A stretch of DNA of 64,000 nucleotides. It comes from CAVYTF01 sp963708205. Lineage in GTDB: Bacteria; Bacteroidota; Bacteroidia; Chitinophagales; Chitinophagaceae. The DNA lies in assembly GCA_963708205.1 (NCBI GenBank), contig OY970196.1, positions 2,170,001-2,234,000 of the forward strand, written 5' to 3'. Within the stretch, counting starts at the first letter, position 1; every line of letters begins with the position of its first letter. Shown in pieces: positions 34,774 through 44,579 of this stretch. The notes beneath the pieces were generated by a model. The model had not been told where the DNA came from. It saw only the letters and a list, made by a program, of their open reading frames with translations, and searched no databases. A program made the position numbers and the translations under genes.

Positions 34774-36825
34774 ATGCAGGTCGCAGCTTTTCCTTTTCAG
34801 AATAAAATTTTTTTTCTCATTATTTTGATGATCATTTTATGTTGTAATGTTCATGCGCAAAAAAATAGTGAAATAAATAAAGATGAAGATTCTGTTCGTG
34901 GATTAATTACAAATTTTTTTAAAACACAGGCAAGTGTAAAATATATTTATCAATGTGTTTTGAATAATGATGCAACTAAAATTGCCTGGTGCGCAGATGG
35001 CAACAACGGGCAGGAAATTTATTATAAATCATTATTGTTTCCGGGTAATGCTGTTAGAATTTCAGCAGCTGATTCTTCAAACAGTTCATGCAATGAAAGT
35101 GAACCGCAATGGTCTCCCGACGGAAAAGAAATTGCATTTTTATCAGATGCAAAAACGCCGGGGCAGCCGCAGATATTTATTGCTGATGGTTCAAACGGAA
35201 ACTTAATTTCAAAGCAACCACTTACAAGTTTTGATGGTTACGTTTCTCATTTGCAATGGTCACCTGATGGAAATTTTTTGAGTGTTTTGTATGTTGAAAA
35301 ATCAAGCCGTGATCCTTCACCAATGAGCGCAGAAAACCGAGCAACCGGATTAATTGATTCTCTTGTAAATCGTAATGTGCAGCGAATTGCTGTTGTTAAT
35401 ATTCATGATAAAAGTATAAAGCAATTATCTCCTGCACAGTTGTATGTTTTCGAATATGATTGGTCGCCCGACAGTAAAACTTTTTGTTATACTGCTGCGC
35501 CGCCGCCAGGTGATGATAACTGGTACATTGCAAAACTTTATTCACAAAGCATTTCAAATACTGATACAATTCTACTTTATAAACCACACTATCAAATTGC
35601 ACTTCCGCGCTGGTCGCCGGATGGCAAAAGCATTGCCTTTATTGAAGGATTGATGAGTGATGAAGGAGGAACTGGCGGCGAAATTTATGAAATAAATGCA
35701 ATTGAAAGGAGCAAGCCAAAAAACTTAACGCCTGATAGAACATCAACGCCGGCATGGTTTAAATGGCAACCTGATGGAAATATTTTATTCACTGAGTTTG
35801 TTGGCGGATCAGTTGCGATCAGCACATTAAACACACAAAATAATTTCATAAAAATAATCTATCAATCTGATGAAAGCATCCGTGCAAGTGATGAGGAAAC
35901 AAGCTTGTACACTATAAATGGAAAAGCGGGAACGGCATTGGCTTTCATAAAAGCTTCCTGGAATAAATTGCCAGAAATTTGGTTTGGAAATTTAATAAAT
36001 CAAAGACAAATTACACAGCTTAACAGCAACATTCAAAAGCCTGAATTAAGAACAAACAATATTCAATGGATAAATGAAGGCAAGCATGTGCAAGGCTGGT
36101 TGTTATATCCTTTAAATTATGATTCAACAAAAAAATATCCAATGCTTGTTTGTGTGCATGGTGGTCCTGCATGGATAACGATACCCACATGGGCAGCGCC
36201 TGATTTTAATACTACAGTTTATACACAGCTTGGTTATTTTGTTTTCTTTCCAAATGCAAGAGGCAGTTATGGACAAGGTGAAAAATTTACACTCGCAGAT
36301 CAAAGAAATTGGGGCTTTGGCGATTTGCGTGATGTAATAAGTGGCGTTGATATGCTGATGAAAAAATATTCGATAGACAGCAATCGTGTTGGTATTCTTG
36401 GATGGAGTTATGGTGGGTCAATGGCAATGATCGCCGGAACGCAGACCAATAAATTTAAAGCTGCAGTTGCAGGTGCAGGCGCATGTAACTGGCAAAGTTA
36501 TTATGGGCAAAACAGTATTGATAAATGGATGAATTCTTATTTTAACGCATCACCTTATGATGATCCGAAAGCTTATGCAAAAGTCTCAGCAATTACTTAT
36601 ATCAAACATACAAAAACACCAACACTGGTTTTGGTTGGCGAGAGAGATGGTGAATCACCTCCGGCTCAATCATTTGAGTTTTGGCATGCCTTAAAAGAAT
36701 TAAAAGTACCAACACAATTATATGTCTATCCGGACGAAGGCCATGAAATTGAGAACTTTGAAAATATGATTGATGTTAGTGTAAGAACAATTCAATGGTT
36801 CAATCATTACTTAACTTTGAAATGA
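34774..36825 (+). CDS. Secreted S9 family peptidase (prolyl oligopeptidase clan)
   Basis: 683 residues. A signal anchor (10-28, ending NVHAQ) is followed by a TolB-like propeller (about 60-420) with repeated WSPDGK motifs, then the alpha/beta hydrolase domain. The catalytic triad is Ser545 in GWSYGGSM, Asp625 in VGERDGESP and His657 in DEGHE. It cleaves short peptides in the periplasm, often after Pro or Ala. It lies 58 bp after the flavoenzyme gene and 19 bp before the GH13 gene, probably one transcript. Confidence 0.93.
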   Translation: MQVAAFPFQNKIFFLIILMIILCCNVHAQKNSEINKDEDSVRGLITNFFKTQASVKYIYQCVLNNDATKIAWCADGNNGQEIYYKSLLFPGNAVRISAADSSNSSCNESEPQWSPDGKEIAFLSDAKTPGQPQIFIADGSNGNLISKQPLTSFDGYVSHLQWSPDGNFLSVLYVEKSSRDPSPMSAENRATGLIDSLVNRNVQRIAVVNIHDKSIKQLSPAQLYVFEYDWSPDSKTFCYTAAPPPGDDNWYIAKLYSQSISNTDTILLYKPHYQIALPRWSPDGKSIAFIEGLMSDEGGTGGEIYEINAIERSKPKNLTPDRTSTPAWFKWQPDGNILFTEFVGGSVAISTLNTQNNFIKIIYQSDESIRASDEETSLYTINGKAGTALAFIKASWNKLPEIWFGNLINQRQITQLNSNIQKPELRTNNIQWINEGKHVQGWLLYPLNYDSTKKYPMLVCVHGGPAWITIPTWAAPDFNTTVYTQLGYFVFFPNARGSYGQGEKFTLADQRNWGFGDLRDVISGVDMLMKKYSIDSNRVGILGWSYGGSMAMIAGTQTNKFKAAVAGAGACNWQSYYGQNSIDKWMNSYFNASPYDDPKAYAKVSAITYIKHTKTPTLVLVGERDGESPPAQSFEFWHALKELKVPTQLYVYPDEGHEIENFENMIDVSVRTIQWFNHYLTLK

Positions 36826-36844
36826 TTTTCTTTTAAATAAAAAT

Positions 36845-38917
36845 ATGACTTCAAAATTATACCTGAGTATTGCTTTACTTTTTTTTCTTGTGCATGTAAA
36901 TGCAGCCTCAATTATTCTTGATACAAAAGATGCAGTTGTATGGTTGCCTGAACAAACTATCTCAGGAAAAATTTCCGGATTTAATTCTGATAAAATAAAA
37001 TGGCATCTTAATAACACAAGCGGTTACGCAGAAGTTGCAAAAGATGGCAGTTTTAATTTTTCTGTTTTATTAAAACCAAAAGAAAATATTATTTGGGTTG
37101 AAGATGTATCGTCATCAAAAACATCAGACACGATACATTACACACTTGGTTACACGCCGCTGCCTGAAGTAATTCCTTTTGCAACAATTAAAAATAATAT
37201 CGCTACACTTGATTTGAAGATCACGAATAATCCATACAATTCGCCTTTGACTTTTCACTGGAACTCAACTAAATCTCCTGCATCTGTTTCTATTGATCAC
37301 GCATCAAATCAAAAAGCAACCGTAAAAATTCCATCAACGAATGGAGAATATTTTTTCTCAGTTACTGTTTATGCAGGCAATGATTCTGTTGTATATAAGA
37401 CCTTTGTAACCCGCACGGATAAAGGATTACAGGCATTTAATATTTTCACCCAACATGCTCAATGGATCGACTCGGCAATCATTTATGAAATAACGCCTTA
37501 CAAGTTTGTGCATGATGGTCAATATGATGATATCACTAAAAAACTTCCTGAAATAAAATCGTTAGGCATTAATACAATTTGGCTGCAACCTGTTTATGCA
37601 ACACACGATGGAGAACAGGGTTACGATATTATTGATTATTTTTCTTTACGCCCTGATCTTGGTACTGAAGAACAATTAGCGCGACTTATAAAAACAGCAA
37701 AAAACTTAAACCTTCGGGTTATGTTTGATTTTGTTCCGAATCATACATCCATTCATCATCCTTATGCAAAAGATGTAATTGAGTTTGGTGAAAAAAGTCA
37801 TTATTATAATTTCTATCAACATACAAATGACTTTGCGCAATACTCTTCAGATTACACATTTGATTCATTAGGTTTTGTTCATTATTTCTGGAAGAATTTG
37901 GTTAATCTGAATTATAATAATCCCGAAGTGCAGCAATATATTCTTGAAGCAATGAAATACTGGCTTACAAAGTTTGATCTCGATGGTTATAGGCTCGATG
38001 CAATGTGGGCTTTAAATGCACGCGATTCTTCCTTTGGTAAAAGACTACAAGCTACTTTAAAAAGCATCAAACCTGATATTTTGTTGTTGGCAGAAGATAA
38101 GGGCGCGCGAAGAATAGTTTATAAAGAAGGTTATGATGCAGCTTATGACTGGAGAGCAGATACAAGCTGGATCTCAAGCTGGTCGTGGGCTACAGACTAT
38201 AGCAGGCTTCATGATCCAACAATATTCAATTATAATAATCCTGAAAAAAGAAGTTTACTTTTAAACAAAGCCTTATTTTCCGGTGACACTAATCATTTGC
38301 GTTTTAGGTTTTTAGAAAATAATGATGTGCAAAGATTTATTTCTGAGCATGGTTTGAAGAGAACAAAAATGGCAGCAGTTTTACTTTTTTCATTACCCGG
38401 AATTCCAATGATTTACGATGGTCAGGAGATAGGTTTTCAACGGAAGCCATACACTAATATTTCTATTTTTAAAAGTGATCAAACAATTCAGTCTTTGGAT
38501 AGTGACAGGCTGTTTACTTATTATAAGCAATTAACTTCTCTGCGTTTAAAATATGACGCATTGCGAAGCAACCATATGCAGGCATTGCCGGTAACACCTG
38601 CAACGATGTATACGTTAGATCGCTCCGCAAATAATCAGCACATTTTTGTTGTAATAAATTTGGGTGAAGATTCTGCAACAGCCAAAATAGATATCAGTTC
38701 TTTACAAACATCTTGTTGTGGAAACAGTTATGTTGACTTGCTGAATGGTGAAATCTTTCACGCTGATGAAAATGAAACTTATTTAAATATTCCGATGGGA
38801 CCGTACACGACAAAATTATTATTGATTAACGAATCTGCAATTCCCTTAGCTCTTGATAATGAGGCTGCATCAGCTTCCTGCATAAATGATCATTCCAATG
38901 CCAATAATAAAAAGTAA
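36845..38917 (+). CDS. Exported GH13 alpha-amylase-family enzyme
   Basis: 690 residues. A signal peptide (1-20) and N-terminal beta domains (20-200) precede the GH13 barrel. Conserved regions are FDFVPNH (Asp295, Asn299, His300), GYRLDAMW with nucleophile Asp385, LLLAEDKG with acid/base Glu417, and ENNDVQRF with Asp494. It acts on alpha-glucosidic bonds, such as starch or trehalose-like glucans. The C-terminus is a beta sandwich. The gene ends 48 bp inside the convergent transporter gene. It may be the last gene of the S9 transcript. Confidence 0.92.
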   Translation: MTSKLYLSIALLFFLVHVNAASIILDTKDAVVWLPEQTISGKISGFNSDKIKWHLNNTSGYAEVAKDGSFNFSVLLKPKENIIWVEDVSSSKTSDTIHYTLGYTPLPEVIPFATIKNNIATLDLKITNNPYNSPLTFHWNSTKSPASVSIDHASNQKATVKIPSTNGEYFFSVTVYAGNDSVVYKTFVTRTDKGLQAFNIFTQHAQWIDSAIIYEITPYKFVHDGQYDDITKKLPEIKSLGINTIWLQPVYATHDGEQGYDIIDYFSLRPDLGTEEQLARLIKTAKNLNLRVMFDFVPNHTSIHHPYAKDVIEFGEKSHYYNFYQHTNDFAQYSSDYTFDSLGFVHYFWKNLVNLNYNNPEVQQYILEAMKYWLTKFDLDGYRLDAMWALNARDSSFGKRLQATLKSIKPDILLLAEDKGARRIVYKEGYDAAYDWRADTSWISSWSWATDYSRLHDPTIFNYNNPEKRSLLLNKALFSGDTNHLRFRFLENNDVQRFISEHGLKRTKMAAVLLFSLPGIPMIYDGQEIGFQRKPYTNISIFKSDQTIQSLDSDRLFTYYKQLTSLRLKYDALRSNHMQALPVTPATMYTLDRSANNQHIFVVINLGEDSATAKIDISSLQTSCCGNSYVDLLNGEIFHADENETYLNIPMGPYTTKLLLINESAIPLALDNEAASASCINDHSNANNKK

Positions 38918-39895
38918 GAACATCGCGGTCAATAATATGTTCGTTGATTTTGGTGCAAGCTTAAATTCTTTCCAGATAAAAACCCCCCAAAGCGCTGCCA
39001 CTAATGTAGCGCCTTGTCCTAAACCATAAGATATGGCAGGACCTGCTTTGCCGCTTGCAATAAGATTAAATGAATTGCCTAACCCCCAAATTAATCCGCC
39101 AAAAATGCCAACGAGATGTGTTTTAAAATTACCCTTGAAATAATCTGAATAAGTAACTGGCGAGCCTGCAATAGGCTTTCGCATAAGAATAGTATTGAAA
39201 ATAAAATTGCTGATGAAAATACCAACCGAGAAAATAAATACAGCAGTATAAGGTGTCATTTTTCCTGCAGCAGGAAATTTAAAATTCTCCATATCCATTG
39301 ATGCAGCAATAAAGCGGTAAAAAAAAGACATTAAAAAACCTGCAGAAACAGAAAGAAAAATACCTTTTCGAATTCCATTTTTTACTGTAATACTTTTATC
39401 AATTTGTGCTGATTTATTTGCCTTGCCATAAGCGGCAGCGTTTAGTAAAATCGCAATAATTATAATTGCAACTCCAAGGAATAAAAATGTGGGGTTACCC
39501 TTTTGTGCAGCAGTATAATTCAAGATTACACCAAGCACCAAAGCAATTCCGATACCAACGGGAAATGCAACGGCCAAGCCAGCTTCAGCAATTGCGGCAG
39601 AAAATAAAATGTTTGCAGCATTAAAAATTACTCCGCCAATAAATGCACTTAATATGTTTGATGAATCAGCTTGATGCAAATCATTTATAAAGCTTCTTCC
39701 TTCATTTCCAATGCTGCCCAATGTGAAAGCAGATAATAAAGAGAACAGTAAAATTCCTATCACATAATCCCAATAAAATAATTCAAAGCGCCAGGTTTTT
39801 TGCGCGAGTTTTTGTGTGTTTGCCCACGAGCCCCAACACAACATTGTGATGATACAAAACAATACAGCAACACTATAATTTTCTATGATGAACAT
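38870..39895 (-). CDS. GRP-type sugar transporter (glucose/ribose porter family)
   Basis: 341 residues with ten predicted membrane helices. The first helix region, LFCIITMLCWGSWANTQKLA, is the family start of glucose/ribose porters (GlcU, RbsU) and related DMT proteins, and AVAFPVGIGIALVLGVILN is another typical helix. It is 19 bp downstream of ribokinase, which makes ribose or another pentose the likely substrate. It is the last gene of the eight-gene block. Its 3' end overlaps the GH13 gene. Confidence 0.85.
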   Translation of the reverse strand: MFIIENYSVAVLFCIITMLCWGSWANTQKLAQKTWRFELFYWDYVIGILLFSLLSAFTLGSIGNEGRSFINDLHQADSSNILSAFIGGVIFNAANILFSAAIAEAGLAVAFPVGIGIALVLGVILNYTAAQKGNPTFLFLGVAIIIIAILLNAAAYGKANKSAQIDKSITVKNGIRKGIFLSVSAGFLMSFFYRFIAASMDMENFKFPAAGKMTPYTAVFIFSVGIFISNFIFNTILMRKPIAGSPVTYSDYFKGNFKTHLVGIFGGLIWGLGNSFNLIASGKAGPAISYGLGQGATLVAALWGVFIWKEFKLAPKSTNILLTAMFLLFIIGIGMIIYAGS

Positions 39896-39914
39896 AAACA
39901 GGTTTTTACATTTT

Positions 39915-40829
39915 TTAAAATGTTGTTTGCATCAAAACTTCAACTTCATCTCTTTGTGGCGCAGATGATTGCGCGCCTAATTTTGTAACAGAAATTGCTG
40001 CTGCGCAATTGGCAAATTTTACAGCTTCAACAAAACTTTTCTGTTCTGATAATGCAGCTGCCAAAGCACCGTTAAAAACATCGCCGGCTGCTGTTGTATC
40101 AATGGCTTTTACTTCTAATGAATTGATCAGATTGAATTCGTTATTATGATACAGTAAAGCGCCTTGTTTTCCTAAAGTTATTATAACTGTTTTTACCTTT
40201 TTCTCATTCAACTTTTTTGCTGCAAGCTTTGATGAGGCAATATCATTCACTTCAATACCGGTAAGCATTTCAGCTTCTTTTTCATTTGGTGTAATGATGG
40301 AAATCTTACTTAATAATTCATCCGATAATTTACATGCAGGCGCAGGATTTAAAATAAAAGTTTTATTATTTTTAGATGCGAATTCTGCAATAAATTCAAT
40401 GGTGTCGAGCGGCGTTTCTAATTGCGCTAAAATAATATCAGCATTCATTAAGACCGCAGTAGTTTTTTGCAAATCTTCTTTGGTTAAAAATGAATTTGCG
40501 CCGGAAGCAACAGCAATACAGTTTTCACCTTTGTCATCAACAGTTATTAATGCAACGCCGGAAGGATTTATAGTATCCTGAAAAATAAAATCTGTATTGA
40601 TATTTTCTTTCTTAAATAAATCAATCGCTTCCTTACCAAAAACATCATTACCAACTTTTGCAATGAATGTTATCGTGCCGTTCAAACGAGCAGCAGCAAC
40701 GGCTTGGTTAGCACCTTTGCCACCGGCATTCATAAAAAAATTGCCACCCAAAACAGTTTCACCCGGTGCCGGTAAATGTTTTGTTTTGATAACCATATCT
40801 GTGTTGGAGCTTCCTATAACAGCAATCAT
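39915..40829 (-). CDS. rbsK: Ribokinase
   Basis: 304 residues of the PfkB family: MIAVIGSSNTDMVIKTKHLP, the ribose-binding GGKGANQAVAAARL, and the catalytic/anion-hole motif DTTAAGDVFNGALAAAL. It converts ribose to ribose-5-phosphate with ATP. The preceding gene encodes a GMC oxidoreductase (82-bp gap) and the following gene a GRP transporter (19-bp gap). Together with the nucleoside hydrolase of the same block it makes ribose use from nucleosides plausible. Confidence 0.93.
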   Translation of the reverse strand: MIAVIGSSNTDMVIKTKHLPAPGETVLGGNFFMNAGGKGANQAVAAARLNGTITFIAKVGNDVFGKEAIDLFKKENINTDFIFQDTINPSGVALITVDDKGENCIAVASGANSFLTKEDLQKTTAVLMNADIILAQLETPLDTIEFIAEFASKNNKTFILNPAPACKLSDELLSKISIITPNEKEAEMLTGIEVNDIASSKLAAKKLNEKKVKTVIITLGKQGALLYHNNEFNLINSLEVKAIDTTAAGDVFNGALAAALSEQKSFVEAVKFANCAAAISVTKLGAQSSAPQRDEVEVLMQTTF

Positions 40830-40911
40830 AAAATCAAGTTAGAAGTCAAAATTCATAATCAGTGCTATATCAAATACATTTTTTACTTAAAATTTTTGTC
40901 TTTTACTTAAA

Positions 40912-42630
40912 TTATAAATTCATTTTCTTCATTTCATTAACTGCATAATCTGCAGCTCTTGCTGTTAATGCCATGTATGTTATTGATGGGTTTTGACAAG
41001 CATTACTTGCCATGCATGCGCCATCTGTAACAAAAACATTTTTCGCATCCCATATTTGGTTGTGTTCATTAAGTATAGATGTTTTCGGATCTTTACCCAT
41101 TCTCGCTGTGCCCATTTCGTGAATGCCTAAACCAGGTGCCTGCCCATTATCATAAGCTGAAATATTTGTGAAGCCTGCATTTTCCAACATCTCTTTTCCG
41201 GAATTCAAAATATCCTTCAGCATTGTTAATTCATTGGTTTTATATTCACAATCAATAACTACCTGCGGTATTCCCCAATCATCTTTTTTGTCTTTACTTA
41301 GTGTTACTTTATTCTCATAATACGGCAAACATTCTCCCATGCCGGTCATCCACATATCCCATGGACCTGCAACTGACATTTGTTCTTTCAAGCCTGCGCC
41401 GATAGTATCATCTGTTACATCACCCTGCCTTCTTGAACCACCTGCCGCAAAAGCAAAACCTCGGAGAAAATTTGTTTGAATATCATTATCAACATTTCTG
41501 AAACGTGGAATATAAATACCTGTCGGTCTTCTTCCGTAATAATATTTATCCTGAAACCCATCATACGATCCTGAAAAATGTGCACGATAATTATGATCCA
41601 TTAAATAATGACCAAGCACATCATTTGTATTACCCAAACCATTTGGAAACCGCGGTGATGTTGAGTTTAGCAATATTAAAGTTGTATTGATAGTTCCTGC
41701 ATTCATGAAAATAATCTTTGCATAATACTCTGTCATTTGCTTTGTATGCGCATCAATCACGCGAACGCCTGTTGCCTTGTTTTGCGTTTCGTCATATATA
41801 ATTGAATGCACAACAGAAAACGGACGAAGTGTAAAATTGTTGGTGGCTTTTGCTGCAGGTATTGATGCAGAAACACTACTGAAATATCCTGCAAAAGGGC
41901 AACCTCTCGCGCACAAATTTCTATATTGACAAGGCCCGCGATTATCCAAACCTTTTGTAAGATTTGCTGTCCTTGAAATTATTACGTGTCTGTTTGGGAA
42001 GGAAGTTTCTGTTTTTTGTTTGAAATATTTTTCAATTGCATTCATCTCCATTGGCGGCATAAATTCTCCGTCAGGCAAATGCGGAAGACCATCTTTGTTG
42101 CCGCTGATGCCAACAAATTTTTCAACATAAGAATACCATGGCGCAATGTCTTTATATCTTATTGCCCAATCAACACCAATGCCTTGTTTGCCGTTGGCTT
42201 CAAAATCAAGATCACTCCATCGCTGAGTCCATCTTGCCCACATTAAAGATTTTCCGCCAACCTGGTATCCACGAACCCAATTAAAAGGTTTCACCTGTTC
42301 ATAAGGATGTTCATTATCTTTTACAAAAAAATGCTGTGTTGCTTCTGTGAATGCATAACATTTACTGATAATAGGATTTTCGTCTTTTACTTTTGCTGTT
42401 AAGTTATCCCGATGCGGCAGATCCCATGGAGCCATTGTTGCTGTTGGATAATCTTTTATATGCTCAACATTTCTGCCGCGCTCAAGCATTAAAGTTTTCA
42501 ATCCTTTTTCGCATAGTTCTTTTGCTGCCCATCCACCCGTCATGCCCGCGCCAATAACAATAGCATCAAAGGTTTGCTGCTGTTTTCCATTTGAATTAAT
42601 GTTTGCTATACTATCTTTAGGAGAACCCAT
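40912..42630 (-). CDS. GMC family FAD oxidoreductase with a Fe-S type Cys motif
   Basis: 572 residues. The FAD motif IVIGAGMTGGWAA is at 25-37; VGGKSLMWARW follows. A Cys triplet C234-x5-C240-x3-C244 (CQYRNLCARGC) matches the 3Fe-4S site of the catalytic subunits of FAD-dependent glucose, fructose and gluconate dehydrogenases. The C-terminal catalytic pair is in GLGIHEMGTARMG and ACQNPSIT. Such enzymes oxidise sugars and pass electrons to cytochrome c. The usual small subunit is not encoded nearby, and no signal peptide is visible. The substrate is probably a sugar or glycoside. Confidence 0.9.
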   Translation of the reverse strand: MGSPKDSIANINSNGKQQQTFDAIVIGAGMTGGWAAKELCEKGLKTLMLERGRNVEHIKDYPTATMAPWDLPHRDNLTAKVKDENPIISKCYAFTEATQHFFVKDNEHPYEQVKPFNWVRGYQVGGKSLMWARWTQRWSDLDFEANGKQGIGVDWAIRYKDIAPWYSYVEKFVGISGNKDGLPHLPDGEFMPPMEMNAIEKYFKQKTETSFPNRHVIISRTANLTKGLDNRGPCQYRNLCARGCPFAGYFSSVSASIPAAKATNNFTLRPFSVVHSIIYDETQNKATGVRVIDAHTKQMTEYYAKIIFMNAGTINTTLILLNSTSPRFPNGLGNTNDVLGHYLMDHNYRAHFSGSYDGFQDKYYYGRRPTGIYIPRFRNVDNDIQTNFLRGFAFAAGGSRRQGDVTDDTIGAGLKEQMSVAGPWDMWMTGMGECLPYYENKVTLSKDKKDDWGIPQVVIDCEYKTNELTMLKDILNSGKEMLENAGFTNISAYDNGQAPGLGIHEMGTARMGKDPKTSILNEHNQIWDAKNVFVTDGACMASNACQNPSITYMALTARAADYAVNEMKKMNL

Positions 42631-42638
42631 AATTATAT

Positions 42639-43646
42639 TTAATTTTTAGAATTTTTATTAAGATCAGATAGCCTTGGTTGATGCATTATTAATGTATCAA
42701 TAATATGCTGAACAATTAATGGCGATGATTTTTGAATAAGATAAGCCTGCTTTCCATTTTCATTTTTCATCCATTTATCACTGCCATCTTTATCGCTGAT
42801 AATTATTTCACCGCGATTTATATCATACCAATTTTTATAACCCAGAACGCCAACAAGCACAGCAGTTTCATCCCAACTTTTTCTTCCTGCGCTGTCTTCC
42901 TGAGCCATTGGAATTGAAATGTGAAACACATCTTTTACAGGATCATTTGTTATTGCATTATTATGAATTAACGGTAAGCCGCATTTTATTTTTTCTCCAA
43001 TTTCAAAGCCTGAAAATAAAGCAGATGTTGGCCAATTTTGATAAACATATTTTGCTGAAGGAAAATCCCGGTTGATATTGAATTCACTTCCTTCAGGAAA
43101 TTTTCCTGCCATACTTATTAATTTTTTTACTTTTTGTTGTACAAGTTGATAGCCGTTTAATTTTGAAATCGAATCTGGTTTTGATTGTAATAAATTTTTG
43201 AGATTCGTTAGAAATCCGACAGTAATTATTGTTACAGAATTATTTCGTTGTGCAGATAAAATGCGTCTATATAAAATCACAGGATCAGGAACCTCATTAT
43301 CACTTTTTATTTCATGCGGATAATTTTTTACAATTGAATCAGTCCAATGCTGCCAATCGCGAAGCGTAAGTGCATCTCCTTTAGGAACACCGATCGGAAT
43401 ATTTGGTCTTTTGAAATAAGTGTTAAAAACGCTGAACACTGCAGCCACATTATCATATTTCGTACTCGCAACAGTTGCAAGAATATTCACTTTGCCTTCA
43501 TCTGCAAATGCATGAAGCATTGTAATTGCACCAACATCATCATAATCGGGACCCATATCAGAATCAAAAATTACATTCATTTTTTTTTGTGCAATGGATG
43601 ATAACATAATCACCAGGCAAATAAAAAACGAAAGTATTTTCTTCAT
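42639..43646 (-). CDS. Exported nucleoside hydrolase
   Basis: 335 residues. The signal peptide (1-20, ending SSIAQ) is followed by the calcium-binding signature VIFDSDMGPDYDDVGAITML, a version of the DTDPGxDDAxA motif with two extra residues. Later blocks are VTIITVGFLTNLKNLL and EFNINRDFPSAKYV with a conserved Asn/Asp pair. Nucleoside hydrolases split nucleosides into base and ribose. Export to the periplasm fits a scavenging role. It lies 8 bp upstream of the GMC gene and 4 bp downstream of the isomerase gene. Confidence 0.9.
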   Translation of the reverse strand: MKKILSFFICLVIMLSSIAQKKMNVIFDSDMGPDYDDVGAITMLHAFADEGKVNILATVASTKYDNVAAVFSVFNTYFKRPNIPIGVPKGDALTLRDWQHWTDSIVKNYPHEIKSDNEVPDPVILYRRILSAQRNNSVTIITVGFLTNLKNLLQSKPDSISKLNGYQLVQQKVKKLISMAGKFPEGSEFNINRDFPSAKYVYQNWPTSALFSGFEIGEKIKCGLPLIHNNAITNDPVKDVFHISIPMAQEDSAGRKSWDETAVLVGVLGYKNWYDINRGEIIISDKDGSDKWMKNENGKQAYLIQKSSPLIVQHIIDTLIMHQPRLSDLNKNSKN

Positions 43647-43650
43647 GAAG

Positions 43651-44541
43651 TTATTTTTGCCAGCCGAAAGTTTTTCTTACATATTCCAAACTCATTTTCC
43701 AATCTTCTCTTATTGGATTAACAGGTGGTGTATCAAAGGCTAATTCTATTGCGGCTTTGCCATGATAATTTATATTCTTCAATGCTTTTGCAATTGCGGG
43801 AAAATCAGTTACGCCCTCGCCAACAACCTCTGTCCATTTTCCATCTGCATATTGATCGCGAATGTGCATGTACACAATATTATCAGCATAAGTATTGATG
43901 AACCAAACAGGATCAACGCCGGCGCGTACAAGCCAGTTTAAGTCAGGTCCTAATTTTATATCAGGAATTCTTGCAAGCGTTCCTTTGAGATCATGTAAAT
44001 TATTTTCTACTTCAAATGTGTGATTATGAAGATTTGGTTCAATCTTATTTTTATTACAGACAAGCATTATTTTTTTTAAGAGATCAGCTTGTGCATCCAA
44101 CTCATCTTCTGTTTTCACATGACCAGCGTTGCCAACAGTTATTCCCATCATCGTTCCCCCGATTTCATGTAACCTTCCGGTTACCAATTCCACATCATCC
44201 AAAATTTTTTGTTGCTGATTCTTATCCCACATATCAGCATAATAAGAAGTTCCTCTTACGGGTAAATTATATTGATGAATTAAGTTACTAAATCTGTCAA
44301 CAGCTCCATCTTGCCTTAATAAAATCTCCATTATTTCAACACCCTGCAATCCTGCATAACTCAAATCGCTAAAGACTGTATCGAGTATCGGCGTGCAATT
44401 CCAATCCGGTGGAAACTTACTGGCATAAACCCAAAGATGTGCGTAAACAGGAATTTTATTTGAAAGGAAATTGTTCTTGTATAACAACATTCCAGCACTT
44501 AATACAGAGGATGTTTTTATGAAGTTTCTTCGTGATTGCAT
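43651..44541 (-). CDS. Tat-exported sugar isomerase/epimerase-like TIM barrel protein
   Basis: About 296 residues from the internal ATG (MQSRRNFIKTSSVLSAGML), chosen because it places the Tat twin Arg SRRNFIK at the start; a second ATG lies six codons upstream at 44559. The TIM barrel has EIMEILL, GTSYYADMW, NLHNHTFEVE, LGPDLNWLVRAG, YMHIRDQY and AIELAFD, metal-binding residues of the AP-endonuclease-2 fold. It likely acts on an oxidised sugar in the periplasm. Its neighbours are the PQQ dehydrogenase and nucleoside hydrolase genes. Confidence 0.85.
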   Translation of the reverse strand: MQSRRNFIKTSSVLSAGMLLYKNNFLSNKIPVYAHLWVYASKFPPDWNCTPILDTVFSDLSYAGLQGVEIMEILLRQDGAVDRFSNLIHQYNLPVRGTSYYADMWDKNQQQKILDDVELVTGRLHEIGGTMMGITVGNAGHVKTEDELDAQADLLKKIMLVCNKNKIEPNLHNHTFEVENNLHDLKGTLARIPDIKLGPDLNWLVRAGVDPVWFINTYADNIVYMHIRDQYADGKWTEVVGEGVTDFPAIAKALKNINYHGKAAIELAFDTPPVNPIREDWKMSLEYVRKTFGWQK

Positions 44542-44579
44542 TGTGAATGTTAAATTCAATAATCATTTACATCTCCTGT

